Under the pieces are notes generated by a model. The model was not told the DNA's origin, did not search any database, and worked only from the letters and a program-made list of their open reading frames with translations. Shown in pieces: positions 28,333 through 37,264 of a stretch of DNA of 64,000 nucleotides (position 1 is its first letter; every line of letters begins with the position of its first letter). Source of the DNA: Roseovarius gahaiensis (GTDB lineage Bacteria; Pseudomonadota; Alphaproteobacteria; Rhodobacterales; Rhodobacteraceae); assembly GCF_011601345.1 (NCBI RefSeq), contig NZ_JAAORB010000005.1, positions 1 to 64,000 of the forward strand, given 5' to 3'. A program made the translations under genes and the position numbers.

Positions 28333-28833
28333 CTATGCCATGCCCGTGGCCAGTCGCCACAAGGCCCAAAGCGCCACCAGAACCGTGGGCCAGAACGAGG
28401 CCGCAAACCCGACAACACGCAACATCGGCGACAGGTGATAGCCCACCCAAAACACCACGCGTGCCACGGCAAACCCTGCGCCAAGGGTCATGATCATGCC
28501 CGGCCCCTGCTCACCCAGCAAAACCGCCGCGGCAGGCCAGATGCACAGCGCCAGCACCACTTGCTCCAGCGTGTTTTGCAACACGCGCTGGTCCACGGCC
28601 GCTTTTCCGTGTAACGGCGCGCCGCGCATCGCGCTCTCATCGCCCAGCCTGCGGGTGGCCACACGCATCACCATCGCCGCCATGACCAAACCGGGCGCGA
28701 AAAACGCAGTCATGATCGTCGGCATCAGGGTGAAAACCGGCAACTCTACCACCCTCGCGGCCACCCATACCAAAACCACCGCCCACAAAAACCCCAGCCC
28801 CGAGGCCGCCATTGTCCGCGCACGCATGTCCAT
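28333..28833 (-). CDS. MAPEG-family membrane protein
   Basis: A 166-residue protein with four transmembrane helices. The segment VDQRVLQNTLEQVVLALCIW matches the conserved helix 2 motif (RxxxNxxE) of MAPEG glutathione-binding proteins, although the glutathione-binding residues cannot be confirmed. A purine-rich stretch with AGGGGCAGG precedes the chosen ATG; starts further up are possible. The VOC gene begins 9 bp downstream, so the VOC and GNAT genes may share its transcript. Confidence 0.75.
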   Translation of the reverse strand: MDMRARTMAASGLGFLWAVVLVWVAARVVELPVFTLMPTIMTAFFAPGLVMAAMVMRVATRRLGDESAMRGAPLHGKAAVDQRVLQNTLEQVVLALCIWPAAAVLLGEQGPGMIMTLGAGFAVARVVFWVGYHLSPMLRVVGFAASFWPTVLVALWALWRLATGMA

Positions 28834-28921
28834 GCCCTGCCCCTTCATTGTTCCCAAAATACTCTGGGGGTGAATTGGCCAAAGGCCAAGAGGGGGCAAC
28901 GCCCCCTCACAACCCTTTCCA

Positions 28922-31051
28922 TCAGCCCCGCGCGTCGCGGATCAGGCGCAAAATATCCTGCGCCGCCTCGGGAATATTGGTGCCGGGGCCAAAGATCGCC
29001 TTGACCCCGGCCTTTTGCAGAAACGCGTAATCTTGCTGCGGGATCACGCCGCCACAGATCACGATGATATCGCCCGCATCCTTGGCTTTCAGCGCTTCGA
29101 TCAATTGCGGGGCCAGCGTTTTGTGGCCAGCGGCCTGACTGGAAATCCCGATCACATGCACGTCGTTGTCCACCGCATCCTGCGCGGCCTCGTCCGGGGT
29201 CTGGAACAGCGGCCCCACATCCACGTCAAAGCCGATATCGGCAAAGGCCGTGGCGATCACCTTGGCCCCACGATCATGCCCGTCCTGACCCATCTTGACG
29301 ACCAGCATCCGCGGGCGGCGGCCCTCGGCTTCGGCAAACTCTTCCACCGATTTCTGAATGGCGGCAAAGCCCTCATCGCCCTCATAGGCGGCACCGTAGA
29401 CACCGGCCAGCGTTTTCACTTCGGCGCGATGCCGACCGAATTCCTTTTCCATCGCCATGCTGATTTCTCCAACCGAGGCACGCTGGCGCGCGGCCTCGAC
29501 CGCCGCCTCCAGCAGATTGCCGCCCTCTTTGGCGCGGCGGGTCACGTCATCCAGGGCCGCCTGACAGGCCGCCTCGTCGCGGGTCGCGCGGATCTTTTCA
29601 AGCCGCGCTATTTGGCTTTCACGCACCTTGACGTTATCGACATCCAAAATATCAATCGGATCTTCTTGGTCCTTGCGGTATTTGTTGACCCCGACGATTA
29701 CCTCGTCACCGCGGTCGATCATGGCCTGACGGGTGGCGGCGGTTTCTTCGATGCGCAGCTTGGGCATGCCGGATTCCACGGCCTTGGTCATGCCGCCCAT
29801 CTCTTCGACCTCTTCCATCAACTCCCAGGCCTTTTCGGCAAGATCCGATGTGAGTTTTTCAACGTAATACGACCCGGCCAGCGGATCGATCACATTGGTC
29901 ACGCCGGTTTCTTCCTGCAAGATCAACTGCGTATTGCGCGCGATCCGGGCGCTGAAATCGGTGGGCAGGGCAATCGCCTCGTCCAGGGCGTTGGTGTGCA
30001 GCGATTGTGTGCCGCCCAGAACCGCGCTCATCGCCTCGTATGCGGTGCGGACCACGTTGTTATATGGGTCCTGCTCCTGCAGGCTGACGCCACTTGTCTG
30101 GCAATGCGTGCGCAGCATCTTGGACTTTTCGCTTTTGGCCTCGAACTCCGTCATCACCCGGTGCCACAGCAGACGCGCCGCGCGCAGCTTGGCGGCTTCC
30201 ATGAAGAAGTTCATCCCGATTGCAAAGAAGAACGACAGGCGCGGCGCGAAGCTGTCGACATCCATGCCCGCATCTATCGCCGCGCGCACATATTCGCGGC
30301 CATCGGCCAGCGTATAGGCCAGCTCTTGCACCAAGTTCGCGCCAGCCTCTTGCATGTGGTAGCCCGAAATCGAGATCGAGTTGAAGCGCGGCATCTCGTT
30401 GCTGGTATATTCAATGATATCGCTGATGATCCGCATCGACGGTTTGGGCGGATAAATATAGGTGTTGCGCACCATGAATTCCTTGAGGATGTCGTTCTGG
30501 ATCGTGCCCGACAAAAGGCTTTTGTCATGGCCCTGTTCCTCGCCGGTGACGATAAAACTGGCCAAGATCGGGATCACCGCGCCGTTCATCGTCATCGACA
30601 CGCTGACCTTGTCCAGCGGGATGCCGTCGAACAAAATCTTCATATCCTCGACGCTGTCGATCGCCACACCGGCCTTGCCGACATCGCCCACCACGCGCGG
30701 GTGATCGCTGTCGTAGCCGCGATGCGTCGCCAGATCAAAGGCCACTGACACCCCTTGCTGACCTGCGGCCAGATTGCGGCGGTAAAAGGCGTTCGAATCT
30801 TCGGCGGTCGAAAAGCCGGCATATTGCCGGATCGTCCAGGGACGCCCGGCATACATCGTGGCACGCGGCCCGCGCGTGAACGGTGCCTGTCCGGGGATCG
30901 AGCCCAGATGCGCCAGCCCCTCCACGTCCTCTTGCGTGTAAAGCGGCTCAACCTCGATGCCCTCAAGGGTTTTCCAGGTCAAATCGTCCAGCGGCCGGCC
31001 CTTAAGCTCGGACTCGGCAATCTTACGCCATTCGTCTTTCTTCGTCGTCAT
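28922..31051 (-). CDS. scpA: Methylmalonyl-CoA mutase
   Basis: Converts (R)-methylmalonyl-CoA to succinyl-CoA with adenosylcobalamin, the last step of propionyl-CoA assimilation. The 709-residue protein is the single-polypeptide type: the N-terminal TIM barrel with [20 protein letters not shown] and [15 protein letters not shown], a linker, and the cobalamin domain with DGHDRG (His592 is the lower ligand) and the GG of IVICGG. GAGGA lies upstream of the ATG. It lies in the same orientation as pccA and pccB; the upstream sulfotransferase gene overlaps its start by 29 bases. Confidence 0.97.
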   Translation of the reverse strand: MTTKKDEWRKIAESELKGRPLDDLTWKTLEGIEVEPLYTQEDVEGLAHLGSIPGQAPFTRGPRATMYAGRPWTIRQYAGFSTAEDSNAFYRRNLAAGQQGVSVAFDLATHRGYDSDHPRVVGDVGKAGVAIDSVEDMKILFDGIPLDKVSVSMTMNGAVIPILASFIVTGEEQGHDKSLLSGTIQNDILKEFMVRNTYIYPPKPSMRIISDIIEYTSNEMPRFNSISISGYHMQEAGANLVQELAYTLADGREYVRAAIDAGMDVDSFAPRLSFFFAIGMNFFMEAAKLRAARLLWHRVMTEFEAKSEKSKMLRTHCQTSGVSLQEQDPYNNVVRTAYEAMSAVLGGTQSLHTNALDEAIALPTDFSARIARNTQLILQEETGVTNVIDPLAGSYYVEKLTSDLAEKAWELMEEVEEMGGMTKAVESGMPKLRIEETAATRQAMIDRGDEVIVGVNKYRKDQEDPIDILDVDNVKVRESQIARLEKIRATRDEAACQAALDDVTRRAKEGGNLLEAAVEAARQRASVGEISMAMEKEFGRHRAEVKTLAGVYGAAYEGDEGFAAIQKSVEEFAEAEGRRPRMLVVKMGQDGHDRGAKVIATAFADIGFDVDVGPLFQTPDEAAQDAVDNDVHVIGISSQAAGHKTLAPQLIEALKAKDAGDIIVICGGVIPQQDYAFLQKAGVKAIFGPGTNIPEAAQDILRLIRDARG

Positions 31052-31961
31052 TTGAATGTCCTCTTGTCGTCTGACCGAGGGGCGGTTGTGTCCCCGCCTC
31101 TCCCGGTTCGGTTTCCTCGATCAATGTCGCCAGACCATCCGCCCCGGCCCGCAGCCAAAACAGATCATCTGCATAAGATTCGCGCAGGGCCGCAGTTTGC
31201 GCGGCATCAAACGGCTGCCAGCGCCCCTCTCCTTCGCCCAATCGCGCGGAATGTCCACCGCGTTCGGCCACAATGGCGCGCAGTGACTCGATGGTCGGGG
31301 CACGGTTCAGCCATGCCCGCGCATGTTTGCGCGGCATCTTTGCCTGCCCGGTGATGGCTTGCAGCTTGCGTTCGGGCTGCCCGCCGAACACTTCGTAGGG
31401 CAACACATGGATATCGGCGCCCGGACAAGCACAAGCCACATCTGCGATCACATCGCGCCAATGGCGTGGCGATGTGACCAGACGATCCAGATCATCGCGG
31501 CGTGGCACACGGTGCCCGCGCGCCACCGCAAAGGCCAGCGCCGAACCCCAATAGCTGTCTTGCGCGCGGATCGACAGAACCACACGCGTCACGCGTCGGC
31601 CAAAGGCCTGTGCAAACCGCGCCATGCGCTGCCCGGCGTCATCATATAGCGCGCTGTGCCGCAGGTTGCGGCGCGGCGCGCCAAGCATATTCTCATCACT
31701 GACCACCAGTTGCGCAATGCCGGTCTGTTCGGCCTTGGTCAACGCGATTGAAACCCGCCCCGTGGCCCGCGCCAATTGCTGTGCGGGCGCGCGCAGGCTG
31801 CCAGAGGCGGGCACGACCCCGGTCAACAATCCGTCACGGGTGCGCAACGGCCCCCAAACGCCGATCCCTGATTTGGCCAGCGTCTCGGCATTGCGCCGCA
31901 GGTAGTGCTGAAAACTGGTCGAGGCGGTCCTGTGCGCCCCAAGGTGCAGTATGATCTCCAT
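31023..31961 (-). CDS. Sulfotransferase-like P-loop protein
   Basis: A 312-residue protein that opens with [20 protein letters not shown], the sulfate-donor (PAPS) 5' phosphosulfate loop of cytosolic-type sulfotransferases. Later, [10 protein letters not shown] and [19 protein letters not shown] resemble the 3'-phosphate-binding region (R...S). Acceptor unknown. The start at 31961 places the loop at the N-terminus, as usual; a start at 32024 with a G-rich upstream stretch would add 21 residues. The end overlaps scpA by 29 bases, so translation may be coupled, although the functions have no obvious link. Confidence 0.75.
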   Translation of the reverse strand: MEIILHLGAHRTASTSFQHYLRRNAETLAKSGIGVWGPLRTRDGLLTGVVPASGSLRAPAQQLARATGRVSIALTKAEQTGIAQLVVSDENMLGAPRRNLRHSALYDDAGQRMARFAQAFGRRVTRVVLSIRAQDSYWGSALAFAVARGHRVPRRDDLDRLVTSPRHWRDVIADVACACPGADIHVLPYEVFGGQPERKLQAITGQAKMPRKHARAWLNRAPTIESLRAIVAERGGHSARLGEGEGRWQPFDAAQTAALRESYADDLFWLRAGADGLATLIEETEPGEAGTQPPLGQTTRGHSNDDEERRMA

Positions 31962-32138
31962 GGTCTTGCTGGCCCCTTGCCGGATTGCCGCGCGGTGCGG
32001 GCTTGGAAAATTGATCACGCCCATGCTGCCCCCCGAAACCTGAGGATGCGCTTAACGTTAAAATTTTCCCGGCTCGCAGGGCATTCGGCCTTCGCAATTG
32101 CAGCAGACACGCCTATATCTTGCCAAACAGGTGAGATG

Positions 32139-32603
32139 ATGCAGAAATTAATAGCCTTTATTATAATGACATTGATCGCCCTGCCCGCCATGGCGCAGGA
32201 CGACCCGGATGATGTAGATCCTGTTGAGCCGCAGATCGTAGTGGATGCGGTTGACAGGGATTTGAGCGAATTTCTATGGATAAAAAGGCCAGTGATCGTT
32301 TTTGCTGACTCACCAGCCGACCCGCGGTACATCCAACAGATGGAGTACATCACCGACCGGCTGGATGCCCTTGACGCGCGCGACGTTGTGGTCTTGACCG
32401 ATACAGACCCCGCCGCCGAAGGCAGTCTGCGCCAAGAGTTCAGGCCGCGTGGTTTCATGCTGATGCTTCTGGACAAGAACGGCACGATATACCTTAGAAA
32501 ACCCATCCCTTGGGACGTTAGGGAAATCACCAGTTCCATTGACAAGCTCCCGTCCCGCCAACGCGAGATGCGCGAAGGCACGACAAGTTCCCCAAGCGAC
32601 TGA
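32139..32603 (+). CDS. DUF4174 exported protein
   Basis: A 154-residue protein with a signal peptide ending PAMA. The mature part has an acidic linker, then the DUF4174 pattern: LSEFLWIKRPVIVFADSPAD, ARDVVVLTDTDP, and RPRGFMLMLLDKNGTIYLRK, a thioredoxin-like fold without its cysteines. Function unknown. Start 32139 has AGG seven bases upstream; ATG at 32136 is the alternative. It is the only plus-strand gene inside the propionate cluster. Confidence 0.82.
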   Translation: MQKLIAFIIMTLIALPAMAQDDPDDVDPVEPQIVVDAVDRDLSEFLWIKRPVIVFADSPADPRYIQQMEYITDRLDALDARDVVVLTDTDPAAEGSLRQEFRPRGFMLMLLDKNGTIYLRKPIPWDVREITSSIDKLPSRQREMREGTTSSPSD

Positions 32604-32616
32604 TGGATGCCAAACA

Positions 32617-33144
32617 TCACCGCGCCCCCATCGCCACAACCAAAAGCCCCGTGACCGGATCTAGGATCATCAGGCTGCCGGCGTCTTGATCAAAGGCCAG
32701 CACCGCGCGCGGCTCATCAAGGGCATGGCGAAAGGCGCTGATCACTGTGTCATCCATACAGGCCCGCCCCTCAAGCGCGGCACGGCGCATCTGCATACCG
32801 GTATGGCGCTGTAGATTGACCATCGCCACCATGCCGCGATCCGGGCTTTGCGCGCTATCATCCAGCGCCACGCGCCCTGCCTGTTCCAATTGCACCCGCA
32901 TTGCGCCGACCCCGAAAGCCACCGGCATCGGTGCCTTGATCGACGGGTCAACCAACCGAAAGGCCCCGGCGGCACAGGCCTGCGTGGAGTCAAAGCCCAC
33001 AGTGTCACCCAGCGAAAACCACTGATTCAGCCGGTCGCGCAAGGCGGCCTCATCCTCTCGCACACAAGCCGCGGCAAGGCCGAGAGAGGCCAACGCCAGA
33101 AGCATCCCCCCCCTACGCCCGATATGTCCCGCGGCTTGTGGCAT
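32617..33144 (-). CDS. Hypothetical lipoprotein downstream of pccA
   Basis: A 175-residue protein with a basic N-terminus, a hydrophobic stretch and a lipobox (LAAAC at about 23-27), so it is probably an envelope lipoprotein. The mature part has the segments RDRLNQWFSLGDTVGF, TQACAAGAFRLVD and AFDQDAGSLMILDPVTGLLVV. No family recognised. It starts four bases after the pccA stop and must be in its transcript. An internal ATG at 33105 would still leave a lipoprotein signal. Confidence 0.72.
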   Translation of the reverse strand: MPQAAGHIGRRGGMLLALASLGLAAACVREDEAALRDRLNQWFSLGDTVGFDSTQACAAGAFRLVDPSIKAPMPVAFGVGAMRVQLEQAGRVALDDSAQSPDRGMVAMVNLQRHTGMQMRRAALEGRACMDDTVISAFRHALDEPRAVLAFDQDAGSLMILDPVTGLLVVAMGAR

Positions 33145-33148
33145 CCCC

Positions 33149-35149
33149 TTATTCGAACTCCATGATCACTTCGTCCACGGCAAGGCTGTCGCCGGGGCCG
33201 GCGTTGATCTTGGAGACGGTGCCCTTGCGTTCGGCCCGCAGGATGTTTTCCATTTTCATCGCCTCGACCGTGCACAATGCCTGACCTTCCTGCACCTCGT
33301 CGCCTTCGCCGACATTGATCGTCACGATCAAGCCGGGCATCGGGCACAGAAGCATTTTCGATGTATCAGGCGGAAGTTTCTCGGGCATTAATTCGGCCAA
33401 TTCAGCCTGACGCGGTGTGCGCACATGCACCTTCAGGTCGGCGCCACGGCTGCGGATGCGGAAACCGCCGGACACTTTCCCGACCTTCAGCACCAGCGGA
33501 TTGCCATCCACCGTCAGGCGGGCAAGGCTGTCGCCGGGTGTCCAATTGCTGGACACACGCAGGGTGGCGCCATCCTCGAAGCTGACTGTCGCGCCCTCAC
33601 GGTCGGCGGCTACGGTCACGGCAAAGCGATGGCCTTGTAGGTTCACCACCCAATCCTCGCCGACGTGACGTTCATGGTTGTCCATCCGTCCCGACACACG
33701 GGTGCGGCGAATTTCGGCCACGCGGTGCATCGCGGCGCAACTGGCCGCGATCCGGCGCAGCGCATCCTCGGGCAGCTCGACCCCGTCAAACCCGTCGGGG
33801 TATTCTTCGGCGATAAAGGCCGTGGTCATATCGCCGGATACGAATTTCGGATGATCCATCACCGCGCTCAGGAACGGCAGGTTGTGACCGATGCCTTCGA
33901 CCTCGAAGGCGTCCAGCGCATTGCGCATACCTTCGATCGCTTCCAGCCGGGTGTGCCCCCATGTGCATAGCTTGGCAATCATCGGGTCGTAATACATCGA
34001 AATCTCGCCGCCCTCGTAGACGCCTGTATCGTTGCGCACCACCGCGCCGTCGACATCCAATTCCTCGGGCGGGCGATAGCGCGTCAGGCGGCCAATCGAC
34101 GGCAAAAAGCCGCGATAGGGGTCTTCGGCATAAAGGCGGCTTTCAATCGACCAGCCATTCAGCTGCACATCCGACTGCCCGAAGGACAGCTTTTCGCCTG
34201 CGGCCACGCGGATCATCTGTTCGACCAGATCAATCCCGGTGATCAGTTCGGTCACCGGATGTTCGACCTGCAAGCGGGTGTTCATTTCAAGGAAGTAAAA
34301 ATTCTTGTCGCCATCGACGATGAATTCCACCGTCCCGGCGCTGGCATAGCCCACCGCATGCGCCAGCGCGAGCGACTGTTCGCCCATCGCCTTGCGCGTG
34401 GCGTCATCCAGAAACGGGCTGGGCGCTTCTTCGATGACCTTTTGGTTTCGCCGCTGAATCGAGCATTCACGCTCGTTCAGATAGACCCCGTTGCCGTGGC
34501 TGTCGCACAGCACCTGAATTTCGATATGGCGCGGCTGGGTGACGAATTTCTCAATGAATATCCGGTCATCACCGAAACTGCTGGCCGCCTCGTTTTTCGA
34601 GCTTTGAAACCCCTCGCGCGCCTCTTCGTCGTTCCAGGCAATCCGCATGCCCTTGCCACCGCCCCCGGCGCTGGCCTTGATCATCACCGGATAGCCGATC
34701 TCGTTCGAGATTTTCACCGCTTCGTCGGCGTCCTCGATCAGGCCCATGACCCCCGGAACGGTGCTGACATCAGCCTCTTGGGCGATTTTCTTGCTGGTGA
34801 TCTTGTCGCCCATCGCCTCGATCGCGCCCTTGGGCGGCCCGATAAAGGCCACGCCTTCGGCTTCAAGCGCCTCGGCGAACTTGGGGTTTTCCGACAGAAA
34901 GCCGTAGCCGGGATGCACCGCCTCAGCGCCGGTCTGGCGGATGGCGTCCATCACCTTGTCGATCACGATATAGGATTCATTGGCCGGCGGCGGCCCAATA
35001 TGCACCGCCTCGTCGGCCATTTGAACATGCAGCGCCTGCGCGTCAGCGTCCGAGTAAATCGCCACTGTCTGAATGCCCATCTTGCGGGCGGTCTTGATCA
35101 CCCGGCAGGCAATCTCACCCCGGTTTGCGATCAGGATTTTCTTGAACAT
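33149..35149 (-). CDS. pccA: Propionyl-CoA carboxylase, biotin-carrying alpha subunit
   Basis: The 666-residue alpha subunit carboxylates biotin with ATP and bicarbonate; the beta subunit then transfers the carboxyl group to propionyl-CoA. It has a biotin carboxylase domain (MFKKILIANRGEIACRVIKT, GGGGKGMRI, EMNTRLQVEHPVTE), a BT domain joining alpha and beta subunits (about 470-580), and a biotin carrier domain with biotinylated Lys632 in VEAMKMENIL. It is split from pccB by three small genes. Its start has AAGGGA upstream. Confidence 0.96.
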   Translation of the reverse strand: MFKKILIANRGEIACRVIKTARKMGIQTVAIYSDADAQALHVQMADEAVHIGPPPANESYIVIDKVMDAIRQTGAEAVHPGYGFLSENPKFAEALEAEGVAFIGPPKGAIEAMGDKITSKKIAQEADVSTVPGVMGLIEDADEAVKISNEIGYPVMIKASAGGGGKGMRIAWNDEEAREGFQSSKNEAASSFGDDRIFIEKFVTQPRHIEIQVLCDSHGNGVYLNERECSIQRRNQKVIEEAPSPFLDDATRKAMGEQSLALAHAVGYASAGTVEFIVDGDKNFYFLEMNTRLQVEHPVTELITGIDLVEQMIRVAAGEKLSFGQSDVQLNGWSIESRLYAEDPYRGFLPSIGRLTRYRPPEELDVDGAVVRNDTGVYEGGEISMYYDPMIAKLCTWGHTRLEAIEGMRNALDAFEVEGIGHNLPFLSAVMDHPKFVSGDMTTAFIAEEYPDGFDGVELPEDALRRIAASCAAMHRVAEIRRTRVSGRMDNHERHVGEDWVVNLQGHRFAVTVAADREGATVSFEDGATLRVSSNWTPGDSLARLTVDGNPLVLKVGKVSGGFRIRSRGADLKVHVRTPRQAELAELMPEKLPPDTSKMLLCPMPGLIVTINVGEGDEVQEGQALCTVEAMKMENILRAERKGTVSKINAGPGDSLAVDEVIMEFE

Positions 35150-35193
35150 CTGTCGTCCCTTCTTCCGGTTCTTCCCCCCTTGGGGGTCACATC

Positions 35194-35226
35194 AAAAAAG
35201 CCACCGGCGCAGGACGCACCGATGGC
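35194..35226 (-). terminator. Intrinsic terminator of the 69-residue lipoprotein gene
   Basis: On the minus strand: GCCATCGGTG, a seven-base loop, then CGCCGGTGGC followed by TTTTTTG. Ten pairs including two G-U wobbles, with a good U tract. It sits between the small lipoprotein gene and pccA, so pccA should have its own promoter or depend on partial readthrough. Confidence 0.85.
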
Positions 35227-35275
35227 TTTGCAACAATTGGTCTGTCTTCGCGCACGGGGCGCGAAACCGCGTGGG

Positions 35276-35485
35276 TCAGCGGCAGCGGCCCGGATAGGCC
35301 TTGCAATAGGCGACGTTGCCCGCAGCCCCGACAAGCGCGCCCGCGCCGATGCTACCGTTGAGCACCGCCGCTGTGCCCGCCCCGGCACCGGCGCCCAAAA
35401 GCGCCTGCTCGGGCAGGCTTTCGCCGCAGGCCGCAAGGCCCAACAGCCCAAGACCTGCCAAGATCGTGATGAAACGCTGTCGCAT
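35276..35485 (-). CDS. Small glycine-rich lipoprotein
   Basis: A 69-residue protein with a lipobox (LAAC at 17-20), then LLGAGAGAGTAAVLNGSIGAG, a glycine/alanine stretch that resembles a glycine-zipper helix, and a C-terminal YCKAYPGRCR with two cysteines. Probably a small envelope lipoprotein. Small proteins with this build are common in Rhodobacterales; the role is unknown. A strong terminator follows its stop. Confidence 0.78.
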   Translation of the reverse strand: MRQRFITILAGLGLLGLAACGESLPEQALLGAGAGAGTAAVLNGSIGAGALVGAAGNVAYCKAYPGRCR

Positions 35486-35882
35486 GTGTATCTGCCCTGT
35501 GATGTTTCCGGTTCAATCTGGCCGGAATCCTGAGGCAGTTCACGCGCCGCGTCAAAGCCAACGCCACGGGTGCCCCCCTGATCGGCAGCGCTCCGCGCAG
35601 GGCGGACACAGCACAAATCGCTGGCGTAGCTGAAAAAAATGGACGGCTCACACAGATCCGTGCAAAGCCGCCCATGAGGGGAAGGGTAACAATTAAGACG
35701 TCGCGTCTTAGCCCCGTGGGGGAGGGGCAACGTTACGAACACCGCCACCCTCGCGTCATCGGCGCGATAACCCAAGCCAGTCATGCGTTCGCGGCGCAAA
35801 TTGGCAGGTCTTTGCGTATTTTCAGCCGCTGTCGGCGAAAATATGCCCGCGTCGGGCTGGGTATCCATGGGCGTCACGGGCA
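35486..35882. other. Non-coding gap with an imperfect inverted repeat
   Basis: About 400 bases between the 69-residue lipoprotein gene and the 119-residue gene. It holds an imperfect inverted repeat at 35814-35846 and a short palindrome TAAGACGTCGCGTCTTA near 35694-35710. A minus-strand frame of 250 codons crosses the whole gap but runs through the lipoprotein gene and its terminator, so I do not accept it. No RNA gene recognised. Confidence 0.55.
35814..35846. repeat. Imperfect inverted repeat
   Basis: GCGTATTTTCAGCCG, spacer CTGT, then CGGCGAAAATATGC: two 14-base arms with one bulge and one mismatch. It lies about 40 bases past the stop of the 119-residue gene on its strand and could be its transcript end, but it has no U tract after the second arm. 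Confidence 0.6.
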
Positions 35883-36242
35883 TTACCAGCCGCCCTCGTC
35901 CAGCACGACATCGGGAAAATTCTCTCGGACCGCGTCAACGTCCAACTTCAGCAAAGCCTCGTAGCTGGCCGGATCAAACGGGTCTTCGGCGGCAATCACC
36001 TCGCGTTCGAACAGCCAACTCAGCCGCCCGGCATCCAGATTGCCCCGCTCAAAGGGTTGATCGCCAAAATGATCCCAAAGCGCCTGCAAAAAGGCCGTGT
36101 CCGCCCGGCGATCCGCCGGTTTGCGGTCGCGATAACGCTCGCGCCGGGTGATCGACGTCACCCCGCGCGGATTGGCGCGACGAATGACGAATTGAAAATC
36201 AGTGCCGGCCAGACGCCCCGGAAAGCCACGATGCTTCAACAT
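35883..36242 (-). CDS. Conserved-looking hypothetical protein in the pcc cluster
   Basis: A 119-residue cytosolic protein, basic in its first half (MLKHRGFPGRLAGTDFQFVI, RANPRGVTSITRRERYRDRK) and acidic in its second (DPFDPASYEALLKLDVDAV, ending DEGGW). No signal peptide or membrane segment. I do not recognise a family. AGG lies upstream of the ATG. Its setting between pccB and pccA, on their strand, with consistent GC-rich codon use, makes it a likely real gene. Confidence 0.72.
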   Translation of the reverse strand: MLKHRGFPGRLAGTDFQFVIRRANPRGVTSITRRERYRDRKPADRRADTAFLQALWDHFGDQPFERGNLDAGRLSWLFEREVIAAEDPFDPASYEALLKLDVDAVRENFPDVVLDEGGW

Positions 36243-36430
36243 GCGGCACCTGTTGCGGCGCCCATGTTTGAACGCAGTAAAGGCTGCGTATTGGATGACT
36301 GATGTTTGGAAACCCGATGGCCAAGTTCGGCCGCCTTGCGCAGAGGGGCAAGGCGCGGTGTCGATATGGCTTGGGCTGCTAACGTGTCACTCGGTGGGTC
36401 GGTGTCCTGCCCTGACCGCGCTTTGTTGGT

Positions 36431-36455
36431 GGGGACAGGCCAAAAGGCCTGCCCC
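36431..36455 (-). terminator. Hairpin after the 47-residue lipoprotein gene
   Basis: On the minus strand GGGGCAGGCC, loop TTTT, GGCCTGTCCCC: a ten-pair stem with one bulged base, 19 bases after the stop codon. There is no U tract after it, so it may be a weak terminator or an mRNA-stabilising end. Confidence 0.55.
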
Positions 36456-36473
36456 GTGTAACCCGCAAGCGGA

Positions 36474-36617
36474 TTACTTGTACTTACCGGTGTGGACCGG
36501 CTCTTGGCTGATGGGCTCGGGCTCGACGACCACGAACTCTTCTTCTGCCTGCTGGGCGCAAGCTGCAACGAATGCGACGAGACCGATGGCCACGATGCTC
36601 TTGATGCTGTTCGACAT
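36474..36617 (-). CDS. 47-residue lipoprotein
   Basis: A very short gene whose product is a lipoprotein precursor: MSNSIKSIVAIGLVAFVAAC with lipobox VAAC at 17-20, then AQQAEEEFVVVEPEPISQEP and VHTGKYK. AGGAGA lies eight bases before the ATG and codon use matches the neighbours. Mature protein of about 28 acidic residues, probably exposed in the periplasm. It lies in the pcc cluster with pccB upstream and pccA downstream. Function unknown. Confidence 0.8.
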   Translation of the reverse strand: MSNSIKSIVAIGLVAFVAACAQQAEEEFVVVEPEPISQEPVHTGKYK

Positions 36618-36834
36618 TTTATGTGTCTCCTGTCAATTGTAACGGGCACATGCAGCGAAAAACGCCCCATCTGCCCCAGTTCCGAGGTATGGGTTACTTG
36701 GGTGCAACCATCTGGCACCATAACGGAATTTCCAAGAAATGCATACGCAGCATGCGCAAACGCCCGCGTATGTGGCGTTAAAGCCTCAACCTGCGGGCGT
36801 GATTCCGCATGTGCAGCTACATCTTGTGGGCGCA

Positions 36835-37248
36835 TTAGAACACCTCCCAAATGCAGGTGCCATTGTCTACGCTGTAGGCCTCGAACACCTGTTTCACCGA
36901 CGGATCGATCACGCCGAACTCCGACTCGCGATCGGCCAGCGAAATCACCACTTGGCTGGGGGCCGGGCCGATATTGGACAGCCGCGGAATGGCGTAGTCG
37001 CTGCATAGATATTCCAGATCAGTCATGATTGTCTCAAAATCTTCCTCGCCGGTAAAATCCGGCGCCACGAATCGGAACCTGTACATCAGGCCCTGACCGG
37101 GCTCATTCCACAGCATGTCCTGCAACCGGGCTTCCAACCCCGAGGGCAGGACAAGGCGCTCCTCCTTCGCCTTGTCCTGCTCTGCCGCGGCGCCCTGACC
37201 AAGGGTCAGCGCCAGCAGCGCGGCAGGGATATGCAGGCGCGTTGCCAT
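36835..37248 (-). CDS. DUF6497-like exported protein
   Basis: A 137-residue protein with a signal peptide (LHIPAALLALTLGQGAAA). The mature part includes LPSGLEARLQDMLW, GLMYRFRFVAPDF, MTDLEYLCSDYAIPRL and VISLADRESEFGV, ending NGTCIWEVF, with two cysteines that could form a disulfide. It fits what I recall of DUF6497, a Rhodobacterales family of unknown function. It begins 17 bases after the pccB stop and is surely in its transcript. Confidence 0.75.
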   Translation of the reverse strand: MATRLHIPAALLALTLGQGAAAEQDKAKEERLVLPSGLEARLQDMLWNEPGQGLMYRFRFVAPDFTGEEDFETIMTDLEYLCSDYAIPRLSNIGPAPSQVVISLADRESEFGVIDPSVKQVFEAYSVDNGTCIWEVF

Positions 37249-37264
37249 CGTCGGGCAAAACGCC

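Noticed and set aside
29015-30748. A 577-codon frame antisense to scpA
   Set aside because: It is a complementary shadow of the mutase gene with no domain of its own.
34259-35533. A 424-codon plus-strand frame over pccA
   Set aside because: It is antisense to biotin carboxylase motifs and crosses a strong terminator.
35131-35883. A 250-codon minus-strand frame beginning at a TAATG overlap with the 119-residue gene
   Set aside because: It has a tempting start, but it runs through an inverted repeat, the 69-residue lipoprotein gene in another frame and a strong terminator, and its sequence is low-complexity Arg/Ala/Pro.
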